Below are positions 16,302 through 25,800 of a stretch of 64,000 nucleotides of DNA, one piece after another. The notes below the pieces were generated by a model. The model did not search any database and was not told where the DNA came from. It saw nothing but the letters and a program-made list of their open reading frames with translations. The position numbers and the translations under genes are program-made. The stretch is taken from the NCBI RefSeq assembly GCF_007002745.1, contig NZ_SGNY01000010.1, positions 62,001 through 126,000 on the forward strand, in the 5' to 3' direction. How positions within the stretch are numbered: the stretch's first letter is position 1; every line of letters starts with the position of its first letter. Source of the DNA: Martinezella rhizogenes (GTDB lineage Bacteria > Pseudomonadota > Alphaproteobacteria > Rhizobiales > Rhizobiaceae).

Positions 16302-16823
16302 CTAGCTGCGATAGCCGGACTGTCTGGCGACCAGAGGCTGAGGCTGGTCATCATCTGCCATGGAGATCGTTGCCTGGTGGCGGGACGCCATCAGGCCGCA
16401 ATCCAGACAACTGACACGGAGATTACTGTCAGGCGCAATCAGGTCGGCAACCGTGAAGCGATCGAGAAGGCGGGCAAAAAAAGACGATGTCGTGGAGACG
16501 ATGCGGCCAAGCAATGCTTCGGCGTCCGACTGGGGCGATGGGAGGTTATCTGCGCCTTCCCCGAGCAATTCGGGCTGTATCAGCCGCAGCACCTCGGTCA
16601 GCTTCACTGCCTCCGGCTCCCTTGCCAGTTTAAGGCCGCCACCGGGGCCTCGTTCGCTCAGCAGCAGACCGTTTCGCGCCAGCAGGGCGACAACCTGATA
16701 GGTGTGGTCTTTCGTAGAACCGATTTCCTGCGAGACCTTTTGAACCGATACGATTTCGTTCCCCTGTCGCGCGCATACTGCAAGTATGCCAAAGGCGATT
16801 TCAGTCTGCCGTTTCAGATGCAT
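16302..16823 (-). CDS. Rrf2 family transcriptional regulator (second copy)
   Basis: 173 residues. The Rrf2 winged helix (HLKRQTEIAFGILAVCARQG, VQKVSQEIGSTKDHTYQVVALLARNGLL, ERGPGGGLKL) is clearly paralogous to the regulator at 15290, with the same KDH recognition-helix core. Cysteines are in AVCARQ and in a C-terminal SCLDCGL pair, so an Fe-S or redox site is possible, unlike in the first copy. The 3' end converges on panD; the 5' end faces the MATE/NRPS arm of the siderophore island across a 131-bp gap. Confidence 0.82.
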   Translation of the reverse strand: MHLKRQTEIAFGILAVCARQGNEIVSVQKVSQEIGSTKDHTYQVVALLARNGLLLSERGPGGGLKLAREPEAVKLTEVLRLIQPELLGEGADNLPSPQSDAEALLGRIVSTTSSFFARLLDRFTVADLIAPDSNLRVSCLDCGLMASRHQATISMADDDQPQPLVARQSGYRS

Positions 16824-16852
16824 CGTTTATGAACGTCCTCATGACGAGTTGG

Positions 16853-16931
16853 GGATCGTCGATCCGGTTCTCACACTACCGTGTTATATCGCTCCGTTCA
16901 ATTGTTCCAGGGATATAAGCCGGCCTCCGGC
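16853..16931 (-). promoter_or_regulatory. Rrf2 promoter/operator candidates and MATE-operon hairpin
   Basis: Reading the minus strand: a hairpin GCCGG-AGG-CCGGC (16931-16919) followed by TTATAT could end the MATE operon. A possible promoter has -35 TGGAAC (16909-16904) and -10 TATAAC (16888-16883), with a short 15-bp spacer. Between this -10 and the gene lies GGATC-GAC-GATCC (16865-16853), a palindrome placed like an autorepressor site. All are weak individually. Confidence 0.35.
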
Positions 16932-16954
16932 ATGCCGTATGGATGATCCTGCCC

Positions 16955-18307
16955 TTATTGCCTTACCTCGCGCGCGAGCCAGCGCTGCAGGAACAGGCCG
17001 CCCTTTATGGTTTCCTCGATAATCAGCGCCCACCATACGCCCGTCACTCCGAGATCGAGGAACGAGCAGAAAAACCAGGCCATGGGAAGGCCGAGCCCCC
17101 ATGTCACGGTCAGGCTGACCAAAACCGGCCAGCGGACATCTCCGACAGCCCGCAGCGATTGAAACAGGATCGTGTTGAATGCAAATCCGGGCTGAATGAA
17201 TATCGTCAGAAACAGCAGGCTGCCGACCAATTCGATGATCGCCGGGTTGTCGGTAAACAACCGGGTATAGGGAACCGAGGCGAGCCAGATCAGCGTGGCT
17301 AGCCCGGTTGTTGCGGCTGCCGCGACGCTTGCCGACCGGAGAGCCTGACGGGTCGCCGCGTCAAGCTTGCGTTCGCCGAACCGGTAACCGATCAGAACTT
17401 CGTTGCCCTGACTGATTGCCATGACGACAACGATCAGAAAAGCCATGGCAAGCATCGTGTAAGTGCGCCCCAGCACGGCCTCGACGCCGAATCTGGCGAC
17501 CAGCCCCAGAAGAATGATCTGGTAAAAACTGTAAGCGATGTAATCGGTCACGCTCGGCAGGGCGATTGCGATCATCCGCCGGGCCGTCGCCAGACGCGCA
17601 ATCGTATCGGCAAGCGAAAAACGCAGCCCGAGCTTGCGCACCAGAACCGGCGTCAGAACGGCAGCGGTCAGCAGGCGAACGCTCAGGGTGCCGATTGCCG
17701 CGCCCGTCACGCCCATGCCCGGCAGAGGCCCGGCTCCCAGAATGAGAACCCATTCAGCAAGGAGATAAAAGGCCGATACCCCCACCCCGAATGCCAGGAT
17801 CAGCCGGCTGTGACCGAATGCGCGCAGGCAGGCCAGACCGGCAGCAATGAAGCCGTTAAAGATCATGGCAACCGCGACGATGTTCAGATAGAGGCCAGCT
17901 TCAGCACTCAGCGACGTCGAACCCGCCAGTTGCTCAAGCACAAGGGGACCCGCAACGATCAATGACAGCCCAAGCGCAAGGCCAACGATCGTGTTGGTCA
18001 AAAGCGCGACCGCAACCACCTGCCGCGCCGCCTCCACCTCACTCCGGCCAAGGTGCCGGGAAATGACGATGACGGCGCCGATGCCGATAAGTCCGGATAA
18101 TTCAAACGCTATCAGCAGAACCTGTTTGGCGACAGCAACGGCAGCCGCGGCTTCTGCCGAATAGGCACTTATGATCGCCGTATCAGCCAGATTGACGAAG
18201 AAGCTCAGCAGCGAATGAAGCAGGAGCGGAAAGCTCAGCTGGAATAAGGTGGGCTTTCCATGCGTGTTGATGTCTTCTGTCCCGGCGGTTGCGGCGCCCT
18301 GTTCCAT
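16955..18307 (-). CDS. MATE family efflux transporter
   Basis: 450 residues and about twelve hydrophobic segments arranged in two similar halves, as in MATE (MatE/NorM/DinF) exporters driven by H+ or Na+. The N-terminal half begins KPTLFQLSFPLLLHSL and the second half SVTDYIAYSFYQ. ATG 18307 has AGGA 8 nt upstream; ATG 18331 (8 codons earlier) is an alternative starting 7 nt after the NRPS stop. Last gene of the minus arm of the siderophore island, so its likely cargo is the siderophore or a precursor (inference). Confidence 0.88.
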   Translation of the reverse strand: MEQGAATAGTEDINTHGKPTLFQLSFPLLLHSLLSFFVNLADTAIISAYSAEAAAAVAVAKQVLLIAFELSGLIGIGAVIVISRHLGRSEVEAARQVVAVALLTNTIVGLALGLSLIVAGPLVLEQLAGSTSLSAEAGLYLNIVAVAMIFNGFIAAGLACLRAFGHSRLILAFGVGVSAFYLLAEWVLILGAGPLPGMGVTGAAIGTLSVRLLTAAVLTPVLVRKLGLRFSLADTIARLATARRMIAIALPSVTDYIAYSFYQIILLGLVARFGVEAVLGRTYTMLAMAFLIVVVMAISQGNEVLIGYRFGERKLDAATRQALRSASVAAAATTGLATLIWLASVPYTRLFTDNPAIIELVGSLLFLTIFIQPGFAFNTILFQSLRAVGDVRWPVLVSLTVTWGLGLPMAWFFCSFLDLGVTGVWWALIIEETIKGGLFLQRWLAREVRQ

Positions 18308-18338
18308 GGCTGTTATCCTGATCGGCTTCATGGTCAGG

Positions 18339-21300
18339 TCAGGCGAAATTGCCTGACCTGATGCGCCGCTGCAATTGCCGTTCACGCCCCTGTACCCTGG
18401 TGTCGCTTCGCCCCCGTCCACTCTCCGATGGCTCGGCTTTGCCCTGCTGCAGATCGATTATGTGGCCAGCCAGCGTTTGCAGTGTCGGGAAACGGAAGAA
18501 ATCCGTGACTTCCAGCTCGATGCCAAGCGCATCGCGAACCCTCGCGGGCATGGCGACGATCAGCAGGGAATCGCCTCCCAGCTCGAAAAAATTGTCGCTG
18601 ACGCCAATATCCTCGCGCTTCAGCATCTGCTGCCAGACTGCGTGCAATGCCTGTTCGACCCGGTTTCCCGGAGAGCTGATTTCGGAAACCGCCCTTTCAG
18701 AGCGATCCGGCAGCGGCAGACGCTTGCGATCCACTTTGCCATTCGCATTCATGGGAAACTCTTCCAGAAGAATGAAATGCGACGGCACCATGTAACGCGG
18801 CAACCGAGCCGAAAGCGCCCTGCTGAGCCGGATACCCATGGCACCCTTGTCGACCTTGCCGGAGCGATCCTCAAGGAGAACATAGGCCAGAAGCTGCTCC
18901 CTGTTCGCATCGAGCAGAACCAGAACCTGATCGACGCCCTCTTCTTCCTGAAGCAGGCTCTCGATTTCTCCAACCTCGATGCGATAGCCGCGCAATTTGA
19001 TCTGGAAGTCGGTTCGTCCGACGAAGTCCAGATTGCCGTCCGGCCTGCGCACGACAAGGTCACCTGTTTTGTAAAGGCGGGAGCCCGGCGTCAATGTCCG
19101 GTCATAGGGATCGGGAACGAATTTTTCGGCCGCAAGCGCCGGCCGGTCCCAGTAGCCACGGCTGAGGCTTATGCCACCAATGTGCAGCTCTCCCGGCACG
19201 CCTTCGGGAACGGGATCCATATAGGCGTCGAGGACGAGGAACGAGGTGTTATCCAGGCGACCGCCGATCGGCACCTTGCCGCTTCTGGAATGTGCCTCTT
19301 CCACCAGCAATGCACCAGCCCAGATCGTCGTCTCGGTCGGGCCATAGACATTCCAGAGAGAACCGATCTTTTGAATGAGCCGGCCGGCAAGCTGGGCATC
19401 GAGAGCTTCACCACCGCATAGTCCGGTGAGGGATTTTTTTCCTTCCCAGCCGCTGTCCAGCAGCATTCTCCATGTGGCGGGGGTCGCCTGAAAATGCGAA
19501 ATATCATATTCGCCGATTGTCCTTCCCAGCTTCTCGGGTTGAAGCAAAAGGTCCGGTTCGCGCATGACGGCCGTGGCGCCGACGCTCAATGGCCAGAGCA
19601 TTTCCAGAACGGAGATGTCGAATGCCGGCGTCGTCACCGAGAGCACCCGGTCTCCAGCCCCTATACCGGGGTGGCGCGCCATGGACTGGAACTGATTGAG
19701 CAGGCCCGTATGCGTAATCGGCACTCCCTTGGGTCGCCCCGTGCTGCCGCTTGTGTAGAGAATATAGATGTCACTGTTATCAGGCATCGCCGGAAGCCGG
19801 GCATCCGGCTGATCTTCAAGATGATGAACAGGATCGATGCAGGCAATGCCAGGGAAAAGCCCCGCATTGTCAGTCAGCACCAGAACCGCTGCGGCATCCT
19901 CCAGCACGTAACCGATCCTGTCTGCCGGGTGGCGCGGATCGATCGGAACATAGACCGCGCCGGCCTTTATGATCGCAAGGAAAGATATGATGCAGCTCGC
20001 CTGCCCCGGCAGCGAAACCGCCACGCGCATTCCCGGTTTCACCGGCCGGTCCAGTCTCAGAAGCGCTCTTGCGAGATTATTCGACGCCTCTTCGAGCTGA
20101 CTATACGTCCAGCTCCTGTCCAGGCATTCAATGGCAATCTTTTCGGGATGGAGACGTGCCGCACCGCTTATCAGGTCGTGCACCCTCTTGACCGGGAGAG
20201 GCCGCGCCACGAGCGCGCCCGCCGACAGAAGACCCTCACGCTCGCCGGCGGAGATATATTCGAAGGTCGGTAAAAGCGCGTCGGGGGAAGCAACGACCGA
20301 CCGCAGCAGGTTTTCAAAATGCTCCAGCTGCCGCTCCATTCGCACCGCCTCGAACCGACCGGACCGGTACTCGACGGTGACGAGCGCGCCCGATGCGCGC
20401 TCCATGATCATCCAGCTCATGTCGAGCTTTGCTTCCGCGACCGGTATCGCTTCCTGCCTCACCCGCAGGCTGGCATTGCCCAGATCGAAGCCCTGCGCAT
20501 TCTGCTGCCTGTAGCCCTGGGTCTGGACCTGAAAGGAAATCTGGAATGGCGAATTTTCCACCCCTTCGCGGTTGCTGCCCAGCACATCCATCAACTCCGC
20601 AAAGGGATAGTCCTGATGTTCCAGCGCGTTGGCGAAATCTTCCTGTATGCGTCTCGCCCAGTCCCGGAATGACATGGCCGGGCTGAGATCATTGCGCAAC
20701 ACGATCGTATTGGTGAACAGGCCAATCAATCCTGCCAAATCGGGATCGCTCCGACCGGCAACGGGGACGCATACGGCAAGGTCACGGCGACCGGTATAGC
20801 GATGGTGCAAAAGCTGGAAAACGGCGGCAAACACCACAAAGGTCGTCGTACCGAGCCTGGCGGCCAGAGCAGACACTTCCGCCATCAGATCCCGCGAAAT
20901 CTCCTTCACCAGCGTTTCGCTGGCCATGTCAGCCGTTTCGTGGCGGGGATAGTCGGCCGGAAACTCCTGCGGCTCGAGATTTTGCAGCCGGTTGACCCAG
21001 TATTGTTTTTGCCGCTCGTAATCCTTCGTGCCGGTCCATTTTTGCCTCGCGCGGACAAAGTCGCCATAGGATTGCGGCAAGGGATCGAGAACCGGTTCCT
21101 GACCGTTCGCCACAGCAGCGTAACACAACGAAAATTCGCGCATGAGAATGCCGCGCGACCATCCGTCGGCAACCGTGTGATGAAAGACGAACACAAGAAT
21201 ATGCTCGTTTTCTCCAAGCTGCAGCAGATGCGTGCGCATCAGCGGCGCCTTGGACAGATCGAAAGGGGTGCGGGCGATCCGGCCTATCGCCTCGTCACAA

Positions 21301-21725
21301 TCGGAATCAGACATGTTCCGGCAATCGGAAACGACCAGTTCGGGCACCATACTGCCGTGAACCTGCTGCCACGGCCTTCCCTCTTCGAGCGGAAACGCCG
21401 TGCGCAACGGCTCGTGCCGCGCGACGAGAATTTGAAGCGTGCGGATGATGGCGTCGTGGTCCAGCGGGCCATCAATATGCCACCTGAACGGAATGACATA
21501 GGCCGAACTATCAGGGTAGATCTTCTGCTGCAGCCAGAAATGCATCTGCGATGACGTCAGCGGCAATCGCCCGGCAGCTCCGCCAGCATCGCCGTCGTCA
21601 GGAGCAACATCCTGCCAGGACATGCCGCGTGCTTCAAGCTGCGAGCGCAGCCGTGCCCGCTGCTCCGGGTCAAGATTTGCGATGCGGTTACGCAATAGAG
21701 CAATCGTCTCGGCATTCGACATCAT
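18339..21725 (-). CDS. non-ribosomal peptide synthetase, one module (C-A-T)
   Basis: 1128 residues from the ATG pair at 21725/21722; AAGGA lies 6 nt upstream. A short N-terminal helix (LDPEQRARLRSQLEARG) resembles an NRPS docking segment. Condensation domain about 50-480 with intact HHTVADG near 180. Adenylation domain about 510-995 with YTSGSTGRPKG near 657 and YGPTETT. Carrier domain near 1052 (LGGDSLL). A basic tail of about 50 residues ends the protein; no thioesterase, so the chain must pass to another protein. Hand-read specificity residues D-I-L-Q-G-C-V-I-W-K resemble glycine codes (tentative). It follows the monooxygenase gene by 10 nt. Confidence 0.93.
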   Translation of the reverse strand: MMSNAETIALLRNRIANLDPEQRARLRSQLEARGMSWQDVAPDDGDAGGAAGRLPLTSSQMHFWLQQKIYPDSSAYVIPFRWHIDGPLDHDAIIRTLQILVARHEPLRTAFPLEEGRPWQQVHGSMVPELVVSDCRNMSDSDCDEAIGRIARTPFDLSKAPLMRTHLLQLGENEHILVFVFHHTVADGWSRGILMREFSLCYAAVANGQEPVLDPLPQSYGDFVRARQKWTGTKDYERQKQYWVNRLQNLEPQEFPADYPRHETADMASETLVKEISRDLMAEVSALAARLGTTTFVVFAAVFQLLHHRYTGRRDLAVCVPVAGRSDPDLAGLIGLFTNTIVLRNDLSPAMSFRDWARRIQEDFANALEHQDYPFAELMDVLGSNREGVENSPFQISFQVQTQGYRQQNAQGFDLGNASLRVRQEAIPVAEAKLDMSWMIMERASGALVTVEYRSGRFEAVRMERQLEHFENLLRSVVASPDALLPTFEYISAGEREGLLSAGALVARPLPVKRVHDLISGAARLHPEKIAIECLDRSWTYSQLEEASNNLARALLRLDRPVKPGMRVAVSLPGQASCIISFLAIIKAGAVYVPIDPRHPADRIGYVLEDAAAVLVLTDNAGLFPGIACIDPVHHLEDQPDARLPAMPDNSDIYILYTSGSTGRPKGVPITHTGLLNQFQSMARHPGIGAGDRVLSVTTPAFDISVLEMLWPLSVGATAVMREPDLLLQPEKLGRTIGEYDISHFQATPATWRMLLDSGWEGKKSLTGLCGGEALDAQLAGRLIQKIGSLWNVYGPTETTIWAGALLVEEAHSRSGKVPIGGRLDNTSFLVLDAYMDPVPEGVPGELHIGGISLSRGYWDRPALAAEKFVPDPYDRTLTPGSRLYKTGDLVVRRPDGNLDFVGRTDFQIKLRGYRIEVGEIESLLQEEEGVDQVLVLLDANREQLLAYVLLEDRSGKVDKGAMGIRLSRALSARLPRYMVPSHFILLEEFPMNANGKVDRKRLPLPDRSERAVSEISSPGNRVEQALHAVWQQMLKREDIGVSDNFFELGGDSLLIVAMPARVRDALGIELEVTDFFRFPTLQTLAGHIIDLQQGKAEPSESGRGRSDTRVQGRERQLQRRIRSGNFA

Positions 21726-21735
21726 CGCTAATCCT

Positions 21736-22803
21736 TCAGACCGCTCTGGCAATGCGAACCGGCGGGCGGTTTGCTTCCACGAGTTTCAGCAGAAATGGCA
21801 GGCTGCCCATGACGAGGTCGTAATCCTGAACGAAATCGATCAGGCAGGCGATTTCATCGACGCCCATCTCCGCCAATGTGTCGACCGTCGACTGGCAGCT
21901 TTCCGGCGTGCCGATCAGCGACCTGCCTTTCATGAAACCCTCGATGCCGAACTCGATCAGGCTGTCGAGGTCGTCATCGCTGAAGTTATCGAGCGTAATG
22001 TCGACACCCATGCTCCGCCCAAGGCCTTCGAGAAGATGATAATGCGTGCGAAGATAATCTCCGAAAGGTTTGGAAACATTTGATTTTACCTTACCGGCAT
22101 CATCGCCCAGAAACGTGTGGACCATCATGCTGACGGTTCCCGCCGCCGGATCATGCCCATGTTTTTCCCGCGACTTGCGGTAGGCCTCGATCTTCGGCGC
22201 AAGCGACTCCGTCGTCTCACCAAGCAGGGCCGTCAGAACATTGAGGCCACGGCGGCCTGCTTCGATGAAAGTCTCCGTGGACTGGCATGCAACCCAGAAG
22301 GGGATGCGCGACTGCACGGGCCGCGGCAGGGTTTTTGCGTCAACGATGTTACCGTCCGCATCCTCGAATGCGACCGCCTCGCCGGCGAGAAGACGGCTGA
22401 TCTGCTCATAAGAGCGCCACATGGTGCTGCGGCGGTTCCCGTGCGGTTCCTTCGAGAAGACGAATTCGTCTTTGGTCCAGCCGGCCGCAATCGCAATGCC
22501 TGCCCTGCCGCCGGACAGATTATCGACGACCGCCCATTCCTCCGCCACGCGGGCAGGATGATGCAGGGCCGCAACGACGCTTCCGGCCCTCAGCTGTACC
22601 TTGCGCGTGACCATCGCCAATGCGGCACTGACGATCGAGGGATTGGGGTAGAGGCCCCCAAATGCGTGGAAATGCCGTTCCGGCACCCACAGTGCCTCCA
22701 GGTCATTCGCATCCGCAAACTGTGCGCTGTCCATCAACAGGCGGTAGTTTTCCTGACCCGGACGCGACCCGTCACCGTCAAAATAAAAAAGGCTGAATTT
22801 CAT
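21736..22803 (-). CDS. fbnE: luciferase-like (LLM) flavin-dependent monooxygenase, FbnE-like
   Basis: 355 residues, stand-alone member of the natural-product LLM family that sits in NRPS/PKS lines. The start MKFSLFYFDGD, ALWVPERHFHAFGG and GIAIAAGWTKDEFVF are typical; FMNH2 and O2 are used. It lies between the PKS and NRPS genes (gaps 39 and 10 nt). In the A. fabrum fabrubactin work, as I remember it, the cluster's flavin monooxygenase FbnE was proposed to drive a Favorskii-like backbone rearrangement. I equate this gene with FbnE on family and position only, since it is the only flavin monooxygenase of this type seen here. A beta-keto acyl-carrier substrate would fit the keto-retaining PKS in the other arm. 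Confidence 0.85.
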   Translation of the reverse strand: MKFSLFYFDGDGSRPGQENYRLLMDSAQFADANDLEALWVPERHFHAFGGLYPNPSIVSAALAMVTRKVQLRAGSVVAALHHPARVAEEWAVVDNLSGGRAGIAIAAGWTKDEFVFSKEPHGNRRSTMWRSYEQISRLLAGEAVAFEDADGNIVDAKTLPRPVQSRIPFWVACQSTETFIEAGRRGLNVLTALLGETTESLAPKIEAYRKSREKHGHDPAAGTVSMMVHTFLGDDAGKVKSNVSKPFGDYLRTHYHLLEGLGRSMGVDITLDNFSDDDLDSLIEFGIEGFMKGRSLIGTPESCQSTVDTLAEMGVDEIACLIDFVQDYDLVMGSLPFLLKLVEANRPPVRIARAV

Positions 22804-22842
22804 CAGAATGATCCCGATTGTGTGTGTGCGTTATCGGCGTCT

Positions 22843-25800
22843 TCAACGCCCGGCCTCGACGTCATCAAGCATCGAGGCAAGCATATCCGCCTCATGGTTG
22901 CGGGCGTCGAGACCCTCCTGAATGACCCTGGCGAGGCCGGCGGCCGTCGGTGCGTCGAAAAGCAGGGCCCGCATTGGAATTTCAACGTCGAAGCGCTTTC
23001 GAAGCCGGGCGACGACCTGGATGGCGAGCAGCGAATGCCCGCCGAGTTCGAAGAAATTGTCGGCAACGCCGATACCATTTATCCCTAGGAGCTCCGCCAT
23101 GATGGCGACGACTTCTTCCTCAAGCGGCCCCTGCGGCGCGGCATAGGCGGCCGACACCCCGCTGCGGGCGGATTTCTGGCCGTTCACCGTGGTGTCGTCG
23201 GAACCCTGGACGTCCGCTGCCGGACGGTTTTCGAGATCATAGGGCGTGACGACGATTGACGCCGGCGAAGCCTGCGAAAGCACCAGCGCCGTGATCTGCC
23301 AGACCTCCTCCGGGGTTATTTCCCGATGGGCGGCATGGCCAGCCTCCGTCGCGTGAACCGACGCGCAGGCATCCCAGTTGACGGATTTCCAGACCGGACC
23401 AGACGCGTGCCTTTTTGCGGAGACGAAAGCATCCAGATAGGCATTTTCCGCAGCGTATCGGCCAAGGCCTTTGCCACCAACGATCGATGAGAGCGACGAC
23501 TGGACAAGCACGAAAATGTCGCTGCGCTGTCCAAGAACGCGATCAAGGGCGTCAATGGTGCCGGATTTTACGGCCTGAAGGCTTTTGGCGTCGAAACTTT
23601 CATTGCCGAGCAGCCCGAAATACTGGTCCCCCATCGCGGCCGTGTGGAAAACACCCTTCACGGTGCCGAGGCTTTTTTCTCCCTCCTCCAGTGAGGAGCG
23701 AAGCCATTGCGCCTCACTCACATCCCCCGAAAAGAGAAGATAGTCCTTACCGGGGGTTCCGAGCGATCTGAGCGTCTGGATGAAAAGGCTGACCGGATGA
23801 CGGGGGCTGTGAGATGCAAGCCAGCGCTCCCAGTCCGGCACCAGCGGAATTCCCGTACGACCCGCCAGAATGACTTTTGCTCCAGCTTTGATGAGCGCGC
23901 GGGCATAGACAAGCCCCAGCCCTCCCAGAAGTTCGCCTGTGACAAGATAGGTTTCACCGGGCTTTGCAAGGGAACCGGCTTCAACATCGCTGAGTTCGAC
24001 CCGCTCATGGGAGAGCGCAAACAAAACACCGTCGCGAAGGGCATAAATCTGCTCCCCTTCGACCAGAGGCGAAGAGACGACATCCCGAAGGCATTTTGCG
24101 GCATTTGCGTCAGGCAGGCCCTGAACATCGATACTGCGGCACGATAGTCCCGGCAGTTCCTGGCTCAGCATCCGCGCCAGCCCGTTAATCCGGGCTTTGG
24201 CGGGCTGAACCTCATCGGCGGCAAAAATACCGTGCATGGACCTGCCGATGAATGTCACATCCGGACGCAGGGCGCCACCGGCAAGCGTTCTGGCAAGAGC
24301 AAGCGCAAAATTCCACGCGGCGTCCGGCAGGTCCGTATCTGCCAAGCCGAAACCGCTGATGATCTGATCCGGCGTCCAGTTCTTTTTGGCGAGATCGTCG
24401 AACAGGGCAAGCAGATGCTCGGCGCTCGCCGGATCGATCGTATAGGCTTTCTCCGCAGCGCTGAATGTCGCTCCCTCACCCACAAGAACCGCATCGATCC
24501 CGTGCGGAATTTCCGGAAGAGCCGCGCCGAAAACAAGCCAGCGACCTTTGGCGGCTGCCGATACGTCGATTTTCAACGGCCGCGTCTTCCACACCGGCTG
24601 ATGGAACCATTCGGCCATCGGTCTGTGGGTTGCGGCAGCAGCCGTTTCCCGCCCAACCGTGGGTGGCGCAATCCAGTATGATTGCCGCTCGAAATGATAA
24701 CCCGGCAAACCCACACGGCGGCGCGGCGATCCGTCTTCAAGCGCCTCCCAGCGGACATCGATGCCCGCCAGCCATAGCTGTCCGAACGCCAGCAATGCAT
24801 GGTCGGCAGCGTCGGTCGTTCCGGCCGCATCCGGCAGGGACGTGACAATGCGGCAATCATCATTCGCCTGCTGGCGCGCCAGCCTTGACAGCGTCGAGCC
24901 GGGCCCGACCTCCAGCAGAACGGGAGCGGAAAGTTCGAGAAGATGTTTCATCCCGCCGCTGAAATTTACCGCCCTGCGAAGATGTTCGGTCCAGTATGCC
25001 GGGCTGCGGGCCTCTTCGGGTCGCAGCCAGTTTCCGGAAAGATTGGACATCACGTCGATTGCCGGCACAGAGAGAGCGATGTCGTCGAACAGGCCCGCAA
25101 ACTCCTCAAGGATCGGCTCCATCGCCGCACTGTGAAACGCATGCGATGTCCTGAGCAGCCGGCAGCCGGCCCCGTCCTTCTCCAGCCGTTCGGCAAAACG
25201 ATGCAGAACCTCCGTATCGCCAGCAACAACGCAGCTACCCGGGCCATTCACGGCAGCTATTTCCAGCCCCTCATCCAGCCGGGCGCGCAGATCAGCCTCG
25301 GGCAACATGACCGACAGCATTCCGCCGGCGGCGCAACCCTGCATCAACCGCCCCCGTGCTAGCACGAGGAAAATGGCATCCTTCAGGGAGAACACGCCGG
25401 CGAGGCAGGCGGCGACATATTCGCCAACGCTGTGGCCAATCATGGCCCGCGGCTGCAAACCCTTGTGCATCCACATTCTGGCCAGCGCATATTCGACGGC
25501 AAATAGCGCAGGCTGGGCACGGTCCGTGCGGTCCAGCCCGGTATCGGAGGCATCCGGCCCTGCAAGAAGCAACGCCCGGATTTGAAGATCGTCCGGTATC
25601 CATGACAGGCATTCATCGAGTGCTGCCCGGAAGTGCTCTTCGCGCTCATAGAGTGACCGGGCCATTCCCACATGCTGGCTACCCTGACCCGGGAACATGA
25701 ATACCAGGCTTGGGTCATGCTGCGGGATCTGGCCTGTGGCGAAACCGGGCCCCGAGGCGACTTTCAGTCTCTCGGCGGCGTCGGATAATGTCGTCGCAAG

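Noticed and set aside
18339..18500. Possible thioesterase or extra domain at the C-terminus of the 1128-residue NRPS
   Set aside because: After the carrier domain only about 50 basic residues remain; no GxSxG is present.
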